A DNA stretch of 64,000 bases from Providencia hangzhouensis (GCF_029193595.2 NZ_CP135052.1:1612001-1676000), one strand, 5' to 3'. Positions 15,443 through 24,559 are shown, counted from the first letter of the stretch. Notes: a model not told the origin generated them from the letters alone. Numbers and translations: made by a program.

Positions 15443-16622
15443 AAACATTCCTGAAATTGATTATGAACAGGTCTTGCGTGACAGCGGAATGCCTGTCTCA
15501 GAAGAAGAAATTAGCGATAAATTTGCAGAAATTGTTCACGATGAGGGCTTTGTCACTAATACTTCGGACATGTCCCCATTTTGGCGCTTAATTAATACCA
15601 TCGTAACAAAGCCTGTTCGTTGGCTTACGGAAGCATTAATTAATGTCACCTTGAAAAATATGTATTTAGCAACCGCATCAGGCCAATGGCTAGATATGTT
15701 TGCATGGGGCGTCAATTTAACGCGCAAGCCTGCCACCGAAGCAAAAGGCGTCATCCGTTTTTATCGTACCGCAGGTGCGGGAACAGTCACCATTCCTGCT
15801 GGAACCATAGTGCAAACAGAGCGTATCAACGGAATTATTTACAGTATGAAAACCGTTGAAACTAAAGCGATAAATACCGATAGTGCATTAGTGCCGGTTA
15901 TCGCTGAAAATGCCGGAGGGGCTTACAATCTTGCTCCTGGTTATTTTCGTATTTTACCCGTGGCGATTGCAGGGATTGAGCGCGTTCAAAGTGAAGAAAA
16001 TTGGTTATTAGTTCCGGGTGCGAATGCAGAAAGTGACAATGATTTGCGCGACCGCTGCCGCAATCAATACAACTTAGTCGGTCAATATCACACTGATGCT
16101 GTTTATCGCGGCATGATAGCGAATGTTGTCGGCTTGAGTATTGACCGTATTTTCTTTTTGCATGATGCACCACGCGGAGCGGGAACCGCTAACGCTTATT
16201 TACTCTTAGACAGTGGCGTCGCCAGTCAGCCATTTATCGACAAGGTGAATGATTATATTAATGCACAAGGTCACCACGGGCACGGTGATGATATGCAGTG
16301 CTTTCCTATGCCGGAAACACAGCACGCATTAAAAATCACGTTATTTGTGCAAAGCGTGGAAAACCTCACCACTGAGGAACTGCAAAAACTCAAACAAGAT
16401 ACGGGCGATTTGGTGCGTTGTGCGTTTCGTGAAAACACCAATTATGATGTCAAAAAAACATGGCCATATTCGCGCTTTTCATTCTCAAATTTAGGTCGTG
16501 AGTTACATAAACAGTTTTCCGTCTTGGATTCTATTGTGTTTAGCATTCCCGACATTGTCAGTGATTTAAGCGTCCCACGCCTAAAATCGCTCACGATAGA
16601 GGTACAAAATGCCCGAGTTTAA
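15432..16622 (+). CDS. J: Baseplate assembly protein J
   Basis: The protein has 396 residues (P2 gpJ 302). The middle part has YLATASGQWLDMFAWGVNLTRKPATEAKGVIRFYRTAGAGTVTIPAGT and ENAGGAYNLAPG, the hallmarks of the baseplate J/gp47 family. The later segment ESDNDLRDRCRNQ is typical too. It forms the baseplate wedge together with gpI. It overlaps I by 14 bases. Confidence 0.88.
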   Translation: MNSKNIPEIDYEQVLRDSGMPVSEEEISDKFAEIVHDEGFVTNTSDMSPFWRLINTIVTKPVRWLTEALINVTLKNMYLATASGQWLDMFAWGVNLTRKPATEAKGVIRFYRTAGAGTVTIPAGTIVQTERINGIIYSMKTVETKAINTDSALVPVIAENAGGAYNLAPGYFRILPVAIAGIERVQSEENWLLVPGANAESDNDLRDRCRNQYNLVGQYHTDAVYRGMIANVVGLSIDRIFFLHDAPRGAGTANAYLLLDSGVASQPFIDKVNDYINAQGHHGHGDDMQCFPMPETQHALKITLFVQSVENLTTEELQKLKQDTGDLVRCAFRENTNYDVKKTWPYSRFSFSNLGRELHKQFSVLDSIVFSIPDIVSDLSVPRLKSLTIEVQNARV

Positions 16623-17226
16623 AGCGCGATTAAAGCGATTGCAGTTGCCATCATGGATGAACCTTGGTGAGCTCGCCACATTATTGCGTGCAGCAAAGCG
16701 GTTTTGGGAAATTATTTATAGCTGGTTAACGTGGCCTTTAGCGCAACTAGACCCCGACACATGCACTGAGCCATTATTAAACTTGTTGGCCTATCAGCGC
16801 GATATCCACCGCTTTAATAATGAACCGTTGGATTTATACCGCAAGCGCGTGAAATATGCGTTTATTAATGCCAAAGACTCCGGCAGTGTCGCGGGGTTTA
16901 TTGAGATATTTAAACGCCTTGGCGTCGGCTACGTCGAAATTAACGAGCGACAGCCGGATATTGACTGGGACGTCATTATTTTACGTGTCAGCGACGGTCA
17001 AATCGCCAATAACCCGGATTTGTTATTACAAATCATTAGGCAGTATGGGCGAACATGTAGGCGCTATCGCTTTGAAGTCATGGCGGTGCATGAGTTAGGA
17101 ATGCGAGTGGGCTTTGTTGAAGCCGATTATATTTGCTATTACGCCACGCTCCCAAATCAGCCGTTATTTATTCGAATTGGACAAATTACCGCGTCAAGTG
17201 AAACCTTTGGCGCATCATTAATGTAA
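16609..17226 (+). CDS. I: Phage tail protein I (baseplate wedge)
   Basis: The protein has 205 residues (P2 gpI 176). The segment LLNLLAYQRDIHRFNNEPLDLYRKRVKYAFINAKDSGSVAGFIEIFKRLGVG is the conserved gpI core. It links the baseplate wedge to the tail fibres. It follows J with a 14-base overlap and precedes the fibre gene by 12 bases, the usual J-I-H order. Confidence 0.88.
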   Translation: MPEFKARLKRLQLPSWMNLGELATLLRAAKRFWEIIYSWLTWPLAQLDPDTCTEPLLNLLAYQRDIHRFNNEPLDLYRKRVKYAFINAKDSGSVAGFIEIFKRLGVGYVEINERQPDIDWDVIILRVSDGQIANNPDLLLQIIRQYGRTCRRYRFEVMAVHELGMRVGFVEADYICYYATLPNQPLFIRIGQITASSETFGASLM

Positions 17227-17238
17227 AGGACTACATTC

Positions 17239-19236
17239 ATGGCATCAGTTATTACAGTTGCTTTCGAAATATGGAAAGCCCAAGAAGCGGCAAGCGGTAA
17301 AGCCGTGTTGTTGGATGAATTCGTGTTCGCCAATGTGCCGAATTTAGACCCAGCCAAACCGATTGACCGCAACGAAAAATTACCCCCTGCAAATCAAATT
17401 GTTCACCGTCAAGCGGTCAATAAAGCAGGTTTAGCCAGCGAAAATGCCGTGGCCTATAGCGTCACATTGGGTGCAGAAGTCGGTAACTTTGATTTCAACT
17501 GGATAGGCTTATTAAATAAAGCATCCGGCACGGTTGCAATGATTACCCACGCCCCTATCCAAAAGAAACTTAAAACCCAAAATGGGCAGCAAGGAAACGT
17601 GTTAACCCGCTCATTTATCTTGGAATTCCAAGGCGCAGCCGAAGAAACCCAAATCAAAACCAGTGCGGAAACGTGGCAAATTGATTTTACTGCGCGTTTG
17701 TCGGGCATTGATGAAATGCAGCGCCTGATTAACGTTGATAGCTATGGCGCGGCTGCATTCTTTAATGATGGTTTTGAAGTTATCCGCAGTGGTGAACAAT
17801 ACACGGTTAAAAAAGGTTTAGGCTATGTAGGCGGTTTGCGTGGTGAACTGACACAAAACCAGATTTTAAATGGCCTACGCAATACTAAGGTTTACGCTGA
17901 TTTTTCTTATCAGGGAAACATTGTTAGTCAATGGAACACTGTTGTTAAAATTACCGCTGCCGCAACACTGACTAATTATGTTGATACCGCTGGATTTACC
18001 CATCAAGTGTTCGCCATTGCCAGCATTGATGCATCAGGGAACGTAAAAGATTTGCGCTCAATGGGGGCGTTAAGTAGTCAAGAAATCAGCGCATTAGAAA
18101 CTCGTTTAAAATTAGATTTAAGTAAAAAAATTGATAAAGCCAATATTTCAGGCGTTCTAGGCAATGATAATGACAAAGTTCCTAGCTTAAATTTGCTTGC
18201 GACTGAATTAGGCAAAAAACAACCAGCCGGAAATTATGCCCCTGCGGGTGACTATGCAACCAATACAGCGTTAAATAATGGCCTTGATAAGAAGTTTGAT
18301 AAAACAGGTGGTGCGATTAACGGTGGAATTTCAGCAACGGGAGCAATTCAAACATCTGGCGGACAAGTGACGGTGCATACAGCTGGAGGGACAGGTGCGC
18401 AGCTAGATAGCCGTGGTGATATTGCAAGAATAAGATCGAGAAATAAAACAGGGAAATGGTTCGATCATGTAATTCCAGAAGTAGACGGGACGTTAATGCA
18501 AATTGGTGATTTAGGTCTCGGCGGTTTTGGTGTCGGAATTCCGGGGGGTGATTATGAAAAAATCGATAAGTCAGGTTTTTATTCAGGCGTAGGTGGAGGG
18601 GCTCATGTTAACGCACCACCACAAACCGTTAGCGGAAACCCTCTTTATGGTGCATTACTGGCGGCAGTTAGCTCAGTCAATGAAGCATTTTTTATTACTG
18701 CACACAATAAAGAGGTCACCTATCGAATTAAAACAGGTGGCGTGTGGGGAAGTTATTTCAGTGCATTGACAACAGCAAATACTCAAGCTGACCATAACGG
18801 TAATGTAAAAATCCTCGGTTATCTTGAGCGCAGTGATTACCCTGTGGGATGTCCAATTCCATGGCCGCAATCAAGTGCCCCTGCGGGATATTTAATCTGC
18901 AATGGTCAAGTATTTAATAAAACCACTTATCCATTGCTTGCTAAAGCCTATCCATCGGGAATATTACCCGATTTACGGGGCGAATTTCTTCGTGGACTTG
19001 ATGCAGGAAGAAATATTGATGTTAATCGTTCAGTTAATAGCTTTCAAGATGGGCAGGTTGGTGAAATCACTTGTATTGCTACTGCATCAGATAACGATCT
19101 AATGATTCACAGTTCTTCATCTAAATACCTATCAAGAGGTGACATTGGAACTAATGTAAATAGCATTACATTCAATGTAGGTAAAGAAAATCGAGTTCGC
19201 AACATTGCATTTTTATATATAGTGAGAGCAGCATAA
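17239..19236 (+). CDS. H: Tail fibre protein (gpH-like) with tail-collar C-terminus
   Basis: The protein has 665 residues (P2 gpH 669). The N-terminal 150 residues (ASVITVAFEIWKAQEAASGKAVLLDEFVFANVP) belong to the fibre N-terminal domain that docks on the baseplate. The middle is a repetitive shaft (GDYATNTALNNGLDKKFDKTGG and similar). Near residue 540 is a collar-type domain, VGCPIPWPQSSAPAGYLICNGQVFNKTTYPLLAKAYPSG, with DLRGEFLRGLDAGR. The receptor-binding tip is the last 130 residues, so this gene sets host range. The fibre chaperone follows in overlap. Confidence 0.92.
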   Translation: MASVITVAFEIWKAQEAASGKAVLLDEFVFANVPNLDPAKPIDRNEKLPPANQIVHRQAVNKAGLASENAVAYSVTLGAEVGNFDFNWIGLLNKASGTVAMITHAPIQKKLKTQNGQQGNVLTRSFILEFQGAAEETQIKTSAETWQIDFTARLSGIDEMQRLINVDSYGAAAFFNDGFEVIRSGEQYTVKKGLGYVGGLRGELTQNQILNGLRNTKVYADFSYQGNIVSQWNTVVKITAAATLTNYVDTAGFTHQVFAIASIDASGNVKDLRSMGALSSQEISALETRLKLDLSKKIDKANISGVLGNDNDKVPSLNLLATELGKKQPAGNYAPAGDYATNTALNNGLDKKFDKTGGAINGGISATGAIQTSGGQVTVHTAGGTGAQLDSRGDIARIRSRNKTGKWFDHVIPEVDGTLMQIGDLGLGGFGVGIPGGDYEKIDKSGFYSGVGGGAHVNAPPQTVSGNPLYGALLAAVSSVNEAFFITAHNKEVTYRIKTGGVWGSYFSALTTANTQADHNGNVKILGYLERSDYPVGCPIPWPQSSAPAGYLICNGQVFNKTTYPLLAKAYPSGILPDLRGEFLRGLDAGRNIDVNRSVNSFQDGQVGEITCIATASDNDLMIHSSSSKYLSRGDIGTNVNSITFNVGKENRVRNIAFLYIVRAA

Positions 19237-19853
19237 TGAAAAACTATAATTTAGAGATTGAACAAGCCGAAATTGGCGACAATGGTTTAGCAACAAAAGC
19301 AGGTTGGATTAAAGTTTATATAGCAGACCCACACACGCGTGAATATTTAAAAGCGAGCATGGAGAGTATTTATTTTGATGTAAGCGTGTCGGCTGGTGCT
19401 TATATTGATGCGCCAGAATTACCGACAAAATCCGGTTTCGCGGTGGTGCGTAGTGAGGATGGCTCTAAATGGGAAATCGTGACAGATAACCGAGGTAAAA
19501 CGGCTTACAGCACAGAAACCCGTCAACCGATGGAAATTGATTTTATTGGTGAGCTACCAAACAATTTAACATTGTTAGTACCAAAAACTGAGTTCGATGT
19601 GTGGAACGGTAAAAAATGGGTAACAGATACTGATGCGCAAAAAGCGATGCTAGTCGAACAAGCAGAGAGGGAAAAAACTCAGCGTTTAGAAGAGGCAGAG
19701 CAAAATATCTTAATGCTTGAGCGCAAAGTGCGCTTAGGAATGGCAACCGATGAAGAAATTGAGCTACTTAGACAGTGGGAAGTTTACAGCGTCAGAGTCT
19801 CTGATATTGACACCTCAAACGCACCGGATATCGAATGGCCAGTGAAACCATAA
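19236..19853 (+). CDS. G: Tail fibre assembly chaperone (gpG/Tfa)
   Basis: The protein has 205 residues. The C-terminal half has a coiled coil (AEREKTQRLEEAEQNILMLERKVRLGMATDEEIELLRQWEVYSVRVSDID) ending in the Tfa signature WPVKP. The N-terminal half carries a Tfa domain with NRGKTAYSTETRQ. Tfa proteins help the fibre fold and often stay at its tip, so fibre and chaperone usually move as a pair. It begins at the fibre stop codon (TAATG). Confidence 0.9.
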   Translation: MKNYNLEIEQAEIGDNGLATKAGWIKVYIADPHTREYLKASMESIYFDVSVSAGAYIDAPELPTKSGFAVVRSEDGSKWEIVTDNRGKTAYSTETRQPMEIDFIGELPNNLTLLVPKTEFDVWNGKKWVTDTDAQKAMLVEQAEREKTQRLEEAEQNILMLERKVRLGMATDEEIELLRQWEVYSVRVSDIDTSNAPDIEWPVKP

Positions 19854-20611
19854 TCCACCCAACGTGGCGTAAATCATTGATGAAAATGTCCCCGACTATG
19901 TCGGGGTTAACTTGTTCGATGGTGCCTGCTCACCCATTTATTTACGGACTTGGGCAAAAAACAGATACAGGCTGCTATTTAAGCCCAACCAACGCCATTA
20001 ATCATATTGCAAAGAAATTGGCAGGTGCGGGTGAAACTGACATTGTTGTCATGATGGTCTGCGCTAAATCGCAGGTCGAATTTATGTCATTGTTGCAATT
20101 GTTTTCGTCTGTATTTCCACTGCCTGTTTTTTCTCAGGTAGAACGCATGGCAAAAACAGCGGCTAATCTGCAAGTCACTAAAATGCAATTGCCCGGCAAG
20201 CAGTTTGGCGGCTTACCTAAGCCGCAGGCACTATCAACATCAACAAGTCGAGCAACAATTAATGCTCAATTGATAGAACAGGCCAAAAATAGCGCAGGCA
20301 GTGCAAGCGGTATCGATGCCATGAAATCTGCTATGTCCGGCTTTAAATCAGCAAGAGAGAACGCACTTAAAGAGATTGGCAATAAACTCACGGATTTATT
20401 AGGAAAATCCGTGATTATTTGGAGTTTTACGGGCAAAGGTACAGGTGATTATTTAACGGAACGGCTACAAAAAGATATCCCTGAGCCAGATGCCATTTTT
20501 ACATTGGCTACACTGTTCGCAGGAAGCGAACTTGCACCACTAAAGGGAATGCTTCATGATCCAACAAAATCAATCAACAGCACAGAACCCGACCATCACG
20601 CTCGCCCTTGA
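19835..20611 (+). CDS. HP1-type tail gene of unknown function
   Basis: Read from the ATG at 19835, inside the end of the fibre chaperone, this gives 258 residues; an in-frame ATG at 19919 (MVPAHPFIYGLGQKT) would give 230 and may be the real start because the hairpin lies between them. The core TDIVVMMVCAKSQVEFMSLLQLFSSVFPLPVFSQVERMAKTAANLQVTKMQLP suggests a soluble alpha/beta part, followed by an alanine/serine-rich helical part and SVIIWSFTGKGTGDYL. It sits where HP1-like phages have late tail genes before the hub. It overlaps the next gene by 56 bases. Confidence 0.55.
   Translation: MASETIIHPTWRKSLMKMSPTMSGLTCSMVPAHPFIYGLGQKTDTGCYLSPTNAINHIAKKLAGAGETDIVVMMVCAKSQVEFMSLLQLFSSVFPLPVFSQVERMAKTAANLQVTKMQLPGKQFGGLPKPQALSTSTSRATINAQLIEQAKNSAGSASGIDAMKSAMSGFKSARENALKEIGNKLTDLLGKSVIIWSFTGKGTGDYLTERLQKDIPEPDAIFTLATLFAGSELAPLKGMLHDPTKSINSTEPDHHARP
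19890..19906 (+). repeat. Short perfect hairpin after the fibre pair
   Basis: CCCCGAC-tat-GTCGGGG is a perfect 7-base stem lying 37 bases after the chaperone stop. No U tract follows. It may act as a transcript-stabilising or processing element, or mark the edge of the exchangeable fibre cassette. Confidence 0.4.
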
Positions 20612-21122
20612 TGGTGAAGCTATTCCGCTGAAAAACATCAAAGTTAATTCGTCCATTCAATTTCAAGATAAAGACCAATCCGGTCAAACGTCCAGCACAT
20701 CCGTAGCGGAGCAAGGTATTAAACCTCAAGAGCTGCGTATAACGGGCGTGATTAATTTTATTGATGAAAAAATCCTCACGCGCCTATTTACATTAGCGAG
20801 AGCCACCGAAAACGGAAAGCTAAAACGTTATCGGGTGGCAAACCACACCGCTAAAGCGATTAATTTTCGCATTGGTACTTTTACCAACAATATTGATGCC
20901 AGTGAAATTGACGGGCAGATGGCGTGGCAAGTCACATTCACGTTGCGAGAGCATTTATCTGTTTCTGAGAAAAAAGACGCCAGAGCCGCAGCCCAAGTCA
21001 AAGCGAAAAAGCAGACGGGCAACCCGAAAGCACCGACAGCAGGCTCACAAGAAGAAAAAGACGAATTAAGCTGGCTTGAGAGAGAAGTATTGAAGCCTAT
21101 TAATGATTGGGGGAACCCATGA
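20556..21122 (+). CDS. Baseplate/tail protein, gpU-like position
   Basis: The protein has 188 residues. It begins with a polar region, then a beta-rich domain (TITLALDGEAIPLKNIKVNSSIQFQDKDQSGQTSSTSVAEQGIKPQELRITGVINF) and a lysine-rich linker. It resembles the HP1-type proteins before the hub gene and may take the place of P2 gpU. It overlaps the hub gene by ATGA (21119-21122). Exact role unknown. Confidence 0.55.
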   Translation: MIQQNQSTAQNPTITLALDGEAIPLKNIKVNSSIQFQDKDQSGQTSSTSVAEQGIKPQELRITGVINFIDEKILTRLFTLARATENGKLKRYRVANHTAKAINFRIGTFTNNIDASEIDGQMAWQVTFTLREHLSVSEKKDARAAAQVKAKKQTGNPKAPTAGSQEEKDELSWLEREVLKPINDWGNP

Positions 21123-22795
21123 AACCCATTAGCCGCTGCTATTTATCCAATGATGAAGTCCATATTGTGGACGCTAAAATCATGCTCGAACTATCAGCGT
21201 GTGGTCGTGGGTTTCTGACGGTTGAGACAGAAAATGATTACACAGGTAAATTAGTTCGCTTTGATACGGGTTACACAGATTCACTGTATCGATATTTCAC
21301 TGGATATGTTGAGCGGTCACAACCTGCCGATAATGGCTTTCAAAAATTATTTGTTCGTGAGCTCGTTGGCCTGTTTGATAAAATGTGGCCATGTTCATTC
21401 CAGCACCCCACATTAAAAACCATCACCGACTACTTACAGGAAAATAGCGGACTAACCTTTATTTTGCCCGATGCGAAATATATCAATACACCTATTCCTC
21501 ATTTCACCCATAACGGCACCGGATATCAACTACTAACCAATTTAGGGGCAGTTTTTAGTATCACTGATTATGTCTGGTACCAAATGCCAGATGGTAAAGT
21601 TTTTGTCGGCAGTTGGGTGGATTCGATGTTTAAAGCCGATAACTACGAAATACCTGCTGAATTTTCAAAGAATCAATCTGCAGGTAACAGCGCCACTTAC
21701 CCATTAATCCCCGCGTTACGTGCCGGAACCGTGGTAAATAATCAGCGGGTTAATAAAATTCAGCTTGAAAATGACGATATTACGCTCTACTGGACAGCCG
21801 CAAATCCATTGACAGGGAAAGCAGAAAATAAGAGCCCAATTCAAAAACAAATTGATAAGGCTTACCCCGAATTATCAGCAGGTTTGCATTTACCAAAATT
21901 CGCGCGAATTGAATCACCAAGCGAGTCAGTTAGTGCCGGTGATATTTCTGACCCATTCAGACCGAAATATGCCGTTGACGTGCAATTGCTAGATAGTGAC
22001 GGTAACGAATCAGCCGCACCAACTTACAAGGCGGTACCTTTACCACTCCCAATGGCAGGCGGTGAAAGCGGTATGTTTCAATTTCCACCCGAGGGAACAT
22101 TAGTCGAAATCGCTTTTGAAGGTGGCAGGCCAGATAAACCCTTTATCCGGCAAACGCTCAGTCAAAATAATACCCTACCGGACATACAACCAGGGGAGCA
22201 ATTGCAGCAACAACGCAAAGAAGTTTTTCAGCGTGTAACCCAAGATGGTAGTTGGAACCGTGAAACTGACCAAAGCATTAATGAAGCGTCAATGTTACGC
22301 ATTATCAAAGCGGACAAAGAACAGCGCGAACTTGTCGCAAGGGAAACCACAGTACAGGCCAGCGACACATTAACCGTTTTAGGTACACGAAAATTACTAG
22401 CAGGCGCAATACAGCAATTATCTGAGGGTGACTACTCAATCGCCACATCATCAAATTATGTCGCCAGTATTGAAAAAGACATGACCCTTGATGTTGGGCA
22501 AAACTCAACTATCACCGTGGGACAAAAGCTGATAGAGAAAGTTGGACAAATAAAACAAAGTATCGCAGGCGCACAGCAACAAATTATAGCGCCTGTTATT
22601 TGGATAGGTAGCCAGCAAATCAACGTCGCACAATTGATGATAGACACACTTGATGTAGTGAAAGAATTAGCAGAATTGACAGCCGCGCACACTCACAGCA
22701 ATACAGGTGCGCCATTAAACGCGCAAGATATCAAAGGCACTGGCACCAAGTCAGACACCTTGAATAAAAAGTACTCACCTGTTATTGGTAAGTAA
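21119..22795 (+). CDS. Fused tail hub and spike protein (gpD/gpV or VgrG-like)
   Basis: The protein has 558 residues from the ATG behind GGGGGAA. The N-terminal part (residues 1-190) looks like a gpD-type hub. Residues 280-350 form an OB-fold-like region (RPKYAVDVQLLDSDGNES, then FQFPPEGTLVEIAFEGGRPDKPFIRQTL). The C-terminal part (residues 400-500) has repeats such as YSIATSSNYVASIEKDMTLDVGQNSTITVGQKLIEKVGQ, typical of a beta-helix needle, ending in HTHSNTGAP. P2 makes hub and spike from separate genes D and V; here one polypeptide seems to do both, as in VgrG. It is the last clear tail gene. Confidence 0.82.
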   Translation: MKPISRCYLSNDEVHIVDAKIMLELSACGRGFLTVETENDYTGKLVRFDTGYTDSLYRYFTGYVERSQPADNGFQKLFVRELVGLFDKMWPCSFQHPTLKTITDYLQENSGLTFILPDAKYINTPIPHFTHNGTGYQLLTNLGAVFSITDYVWYQMPDGKVFVGSWVDSMFKADNYEIPAEFSKNQSAGNSATYPLIPALRAGTVVNNQRVNKIQLENDDITLYWTAANPLTGKAENKSPIQKQIDKAYPELSAGLHLPKFARIESPSESVSAGDISDPFRPKYAVDVQLLDSDGNESAAPTYKAVPLPLPMAGGESGMFQFPPEGTLVEIAFEGGRPDKPFIRQTLSQNNTLPDIQPGEQLQQQRKEVFQRVTQDGSWNRETDQSINEASMLRIIKADKEQRELVARETTVQASDTLTVLGTRKLLAGAIQQLSEGDYSIATSSNYVASIEKDMTLDVGQNSTITVGQKLIEKVGQIKQSIAGAQQQIIAPVIWIGSQQINVAQLMIDTLDVVKELAELTAAHTHSNTGAPLNAQDIKGTGTKSDTLNKKYSPVIGK

Positions 22796-22844
22796 AACTA
22801 GAATTAGATAGAATCACTGCAACAAGGATTATTGAGAGGTTGTC

Positions 22845-23363
22845 ATGGGATTTACAAACCTGAAAGAATTAGTACCGCATCTAAGTTTAAGCAAAGATGA
22901 GGACAATAGGTTGTTTGCAGCTCAACGGGTTGAAATTATTGAAGTTACAGAAAGCCACACGAAAATAAGGTGGAAGTTTATTCTTGAAAATGGAATGGAT
23001 ATAAATTTTCAAGAAAGCATTAGAGATATAACAAACAGTGAGTTATTGGAAAATATAAAAAATTATATTAGAAAAACGCTTACGGAAGAAAATCGCAATC
23101 ATCAGAATGACGATTTAAAGCAGCAAGCGGGAATATTACTCATAGGCGGGTCGTGGGATGGCGAGTATTATGAGGCTCCAGTTGATGATGGTGGATACCC
23201 TATTTGTCACGTATGCATGCCACCACGCACGCCCATGCCCGCAACTGTTGTAACAGGCTACGTAGAGCCAGAAAGACTAACACTTGAAACTTATAAGTTG
23301 AAAGTTATTGAAACGCAAACTAAAAATACACGATATGAATATCATTATCTTTATACGAATTAA
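22845..23363 (+). CDS. Unknown protein at the end of the late operon (prophage accessory gene)
   Basis: The protein has 172 residues and I do not recognise it. It has no membrane segment or signal peptide. The first 85 residues are charged, with alternating strands (VEIIEVTESHTKIRWKFILENGMDINF). The second part has a CHVC pair and a proline-rich stretch (PPRTPMPATVV). It has a good ribosome site (GAGAGG) 49 bases after the hub gene and is followed by a strong terminator. It is more AT-rich than the tail genes, which suits a moron carried for the lysogen. Confidence 0.5.
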   Translation: MGFTNLKELVPHLSLSKDEDNRLFAAQRVEIIEVTESHTKIRWKFILENGMDINFQESIRDITNSELLENIKNYIRKTLTEENRNHQNDDLKQQAGILLIGGSWDGEYYEAPVDDGGYPICHVCMPPRTPMPATVVTGYVEPERLTLETYKLKVIETQTKNTRYEYHYLYTN

Positions 23364-23383
23364 CATATAAAAATATTATCATT

Positions 23384-23407
23384 AGCCCACATCATGTGGG
23401 CTTTTTT
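23384..23407 (+). terminator. Terminator of the late tail operon
   Basis: AGCCCAC (23384-23390) pairs with GTGGGCT (23396-23402), loop ATCAT, followed by a run of T to 23407. Confidence 0.85.
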
Positions 23408-23934
23408 ATACCTGCAATAAAACAACTCCAGAGCCATTCCAAGCGATTCAATTCATAAACAACTCAGCGCAACAAACAAAGTGGATCACATCATCTGCGC
23501 AGTGCTGAGGAATCACAGCGCCCACGAAATAAAAGTTTTCACCACGTAAAACGCACTACACCGCACCCGCCTGCACAATTTGGATCTAAAAATTATTTCA
23601 GTTTTAAAATTCTACAAACCATACCGGAAAGCCGCGCCAATACTAGGGACTTGCCGAAAATCTCAAACTGAAATGTGTGAAAAGAATTTCAATAGATTTC
23701 AGTTTTTAGATCACGAAATGGATCGCGCCAAAAATGCAACATAATGAAATATATAAGTATTTTTTATTTTACGTGAGTTTGATTGGATCACGATATCAAC
23801 CATGTAATTTCAGAAAGCCAGCAATCATGCGGCTTGAGAGGAATTGAAAAACTGAAATGAACTGGAAAATTATTTGGGGAAATTAGCGTGACATACCTTA
23901 GACAAAATAAATCACGCTGTGACATGTCACGAAA
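23408..23934. repeat. Non-coding prophage end with iterated ACTGAAAT and TGGATC motifs
   Basis: No gene is visible in these 527 bases. The 8-mer ATTTCAGT/ACTGAAAT occurs exactly at 23595-23602, 23667-23674, 23696-23703 and 23851-23858, and with one change at 23807-23814, in both orientations. GATCTAAAAA (23583-23592) and TTTTTAGATC (23703-23712) form an inverted pair. TGGATC or close variants recur several times. The stretch lies between the last late gene and the attachment end at ssrA. Such clusters suit protein-binding sites, for example recombinase arm sites, but the protein is unknown. Confidence 0.5.
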
Positions 23935-24447
23935 TTATTGTAAGCGGCCTTGAGTTACTTTTGCATTAGCAACTGATTCACTATCAATATTAACAATGCA
24001 GTGATAGGTCATAGGAACCTTTGCATTAAATCCATTTGTGAATTTAAGTTCATCACCAACAAGAGTCATTTGATTATTCTTTTCATCAAGCAAGTACCGT
24101 GAAAACATAGGTGTCATTATTCCATCAGTCCACTCGTAATCGTACTTTGAAAGTTTTTGAATATTGGTTTTACAACTTACAATTAAATCCGCATTTTTCA
24201 TCATAGAGTTTGCGATGCACTCTCCATCATTCTTGGCACATGCAACAGGGTTTGTATTTGTTGTTTTATTCTCAGAATCACTACTAGCGAAGTAATAAAC
24301 AATACCTGCAAAAATGACTAGGGCAACAAGACAGCCACCTGCTTTTTGTTTTGCTGTTACTCCGGGTTCTTTCACACCACAATGCGGACATTGTTTTGCT
24401 TTGTCTGATACTTCCTTTTTGCATTCTTTACATTTTACTAAAGCCAT
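23935..24447 (-). CDS. Zinc-ribbon single-pass membrane protein
   Basis: The protein has 170 residues. The N-terminus CKECKKEVSDKAKQCPHCG is a zinc ribbon (two CxxC pairs), followed by one membrane segment at about residues 36-53 (GGCLVALVIFAGIVYYFAS), then about 115 residues that would face the periplasm and contain three cysteines (VACAKNDGECIAN and VSCK). It stands alone between the prophage late operon and ssrA, on the opposite strand. It may be a prophage accessory gene or a genomic passenger. Function unknown. Confidence 0.6.
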   Translation of the reverse strand: MALVKCKECKKEVSDKAKQCPHCGVKEPGVTAKQKAGGCLVALVIFAGIVYYFASSDSENKTTNTNPVACAKNDGECIANSMMKNADLIVSCKTNIQKLSKYDYEWTDGIMTPMFSRYLLDEKNNQMTLVGDELKFTNGFNAKVPMTYHCIVNIDSESVANAKVTQGRLQ

Positions 24448-24523
24448 ATCACCCTCGTTAATAAATATTGAGTGTCCATCTTCATTTAGAGTGGTGGACG
24501 CAAAGTGGACATTAGATAAGACA

Positions 24524-24551
24524 AAGGGGCTGCGTTTTCACGCAACCCCTT
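24524..24551 (-). terminator. Terminator of ssrA
   Basis: Eight bases beyond the CCA end of tmRNA, AAGGGG-c-TGCG pairs with CGCA-a-CCCCTT around TTTTCA. On the minus strand CTTTGTCTTAT follows. Confidence 0.75.
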
Positions 24552-24559
24552 GATTTAAT

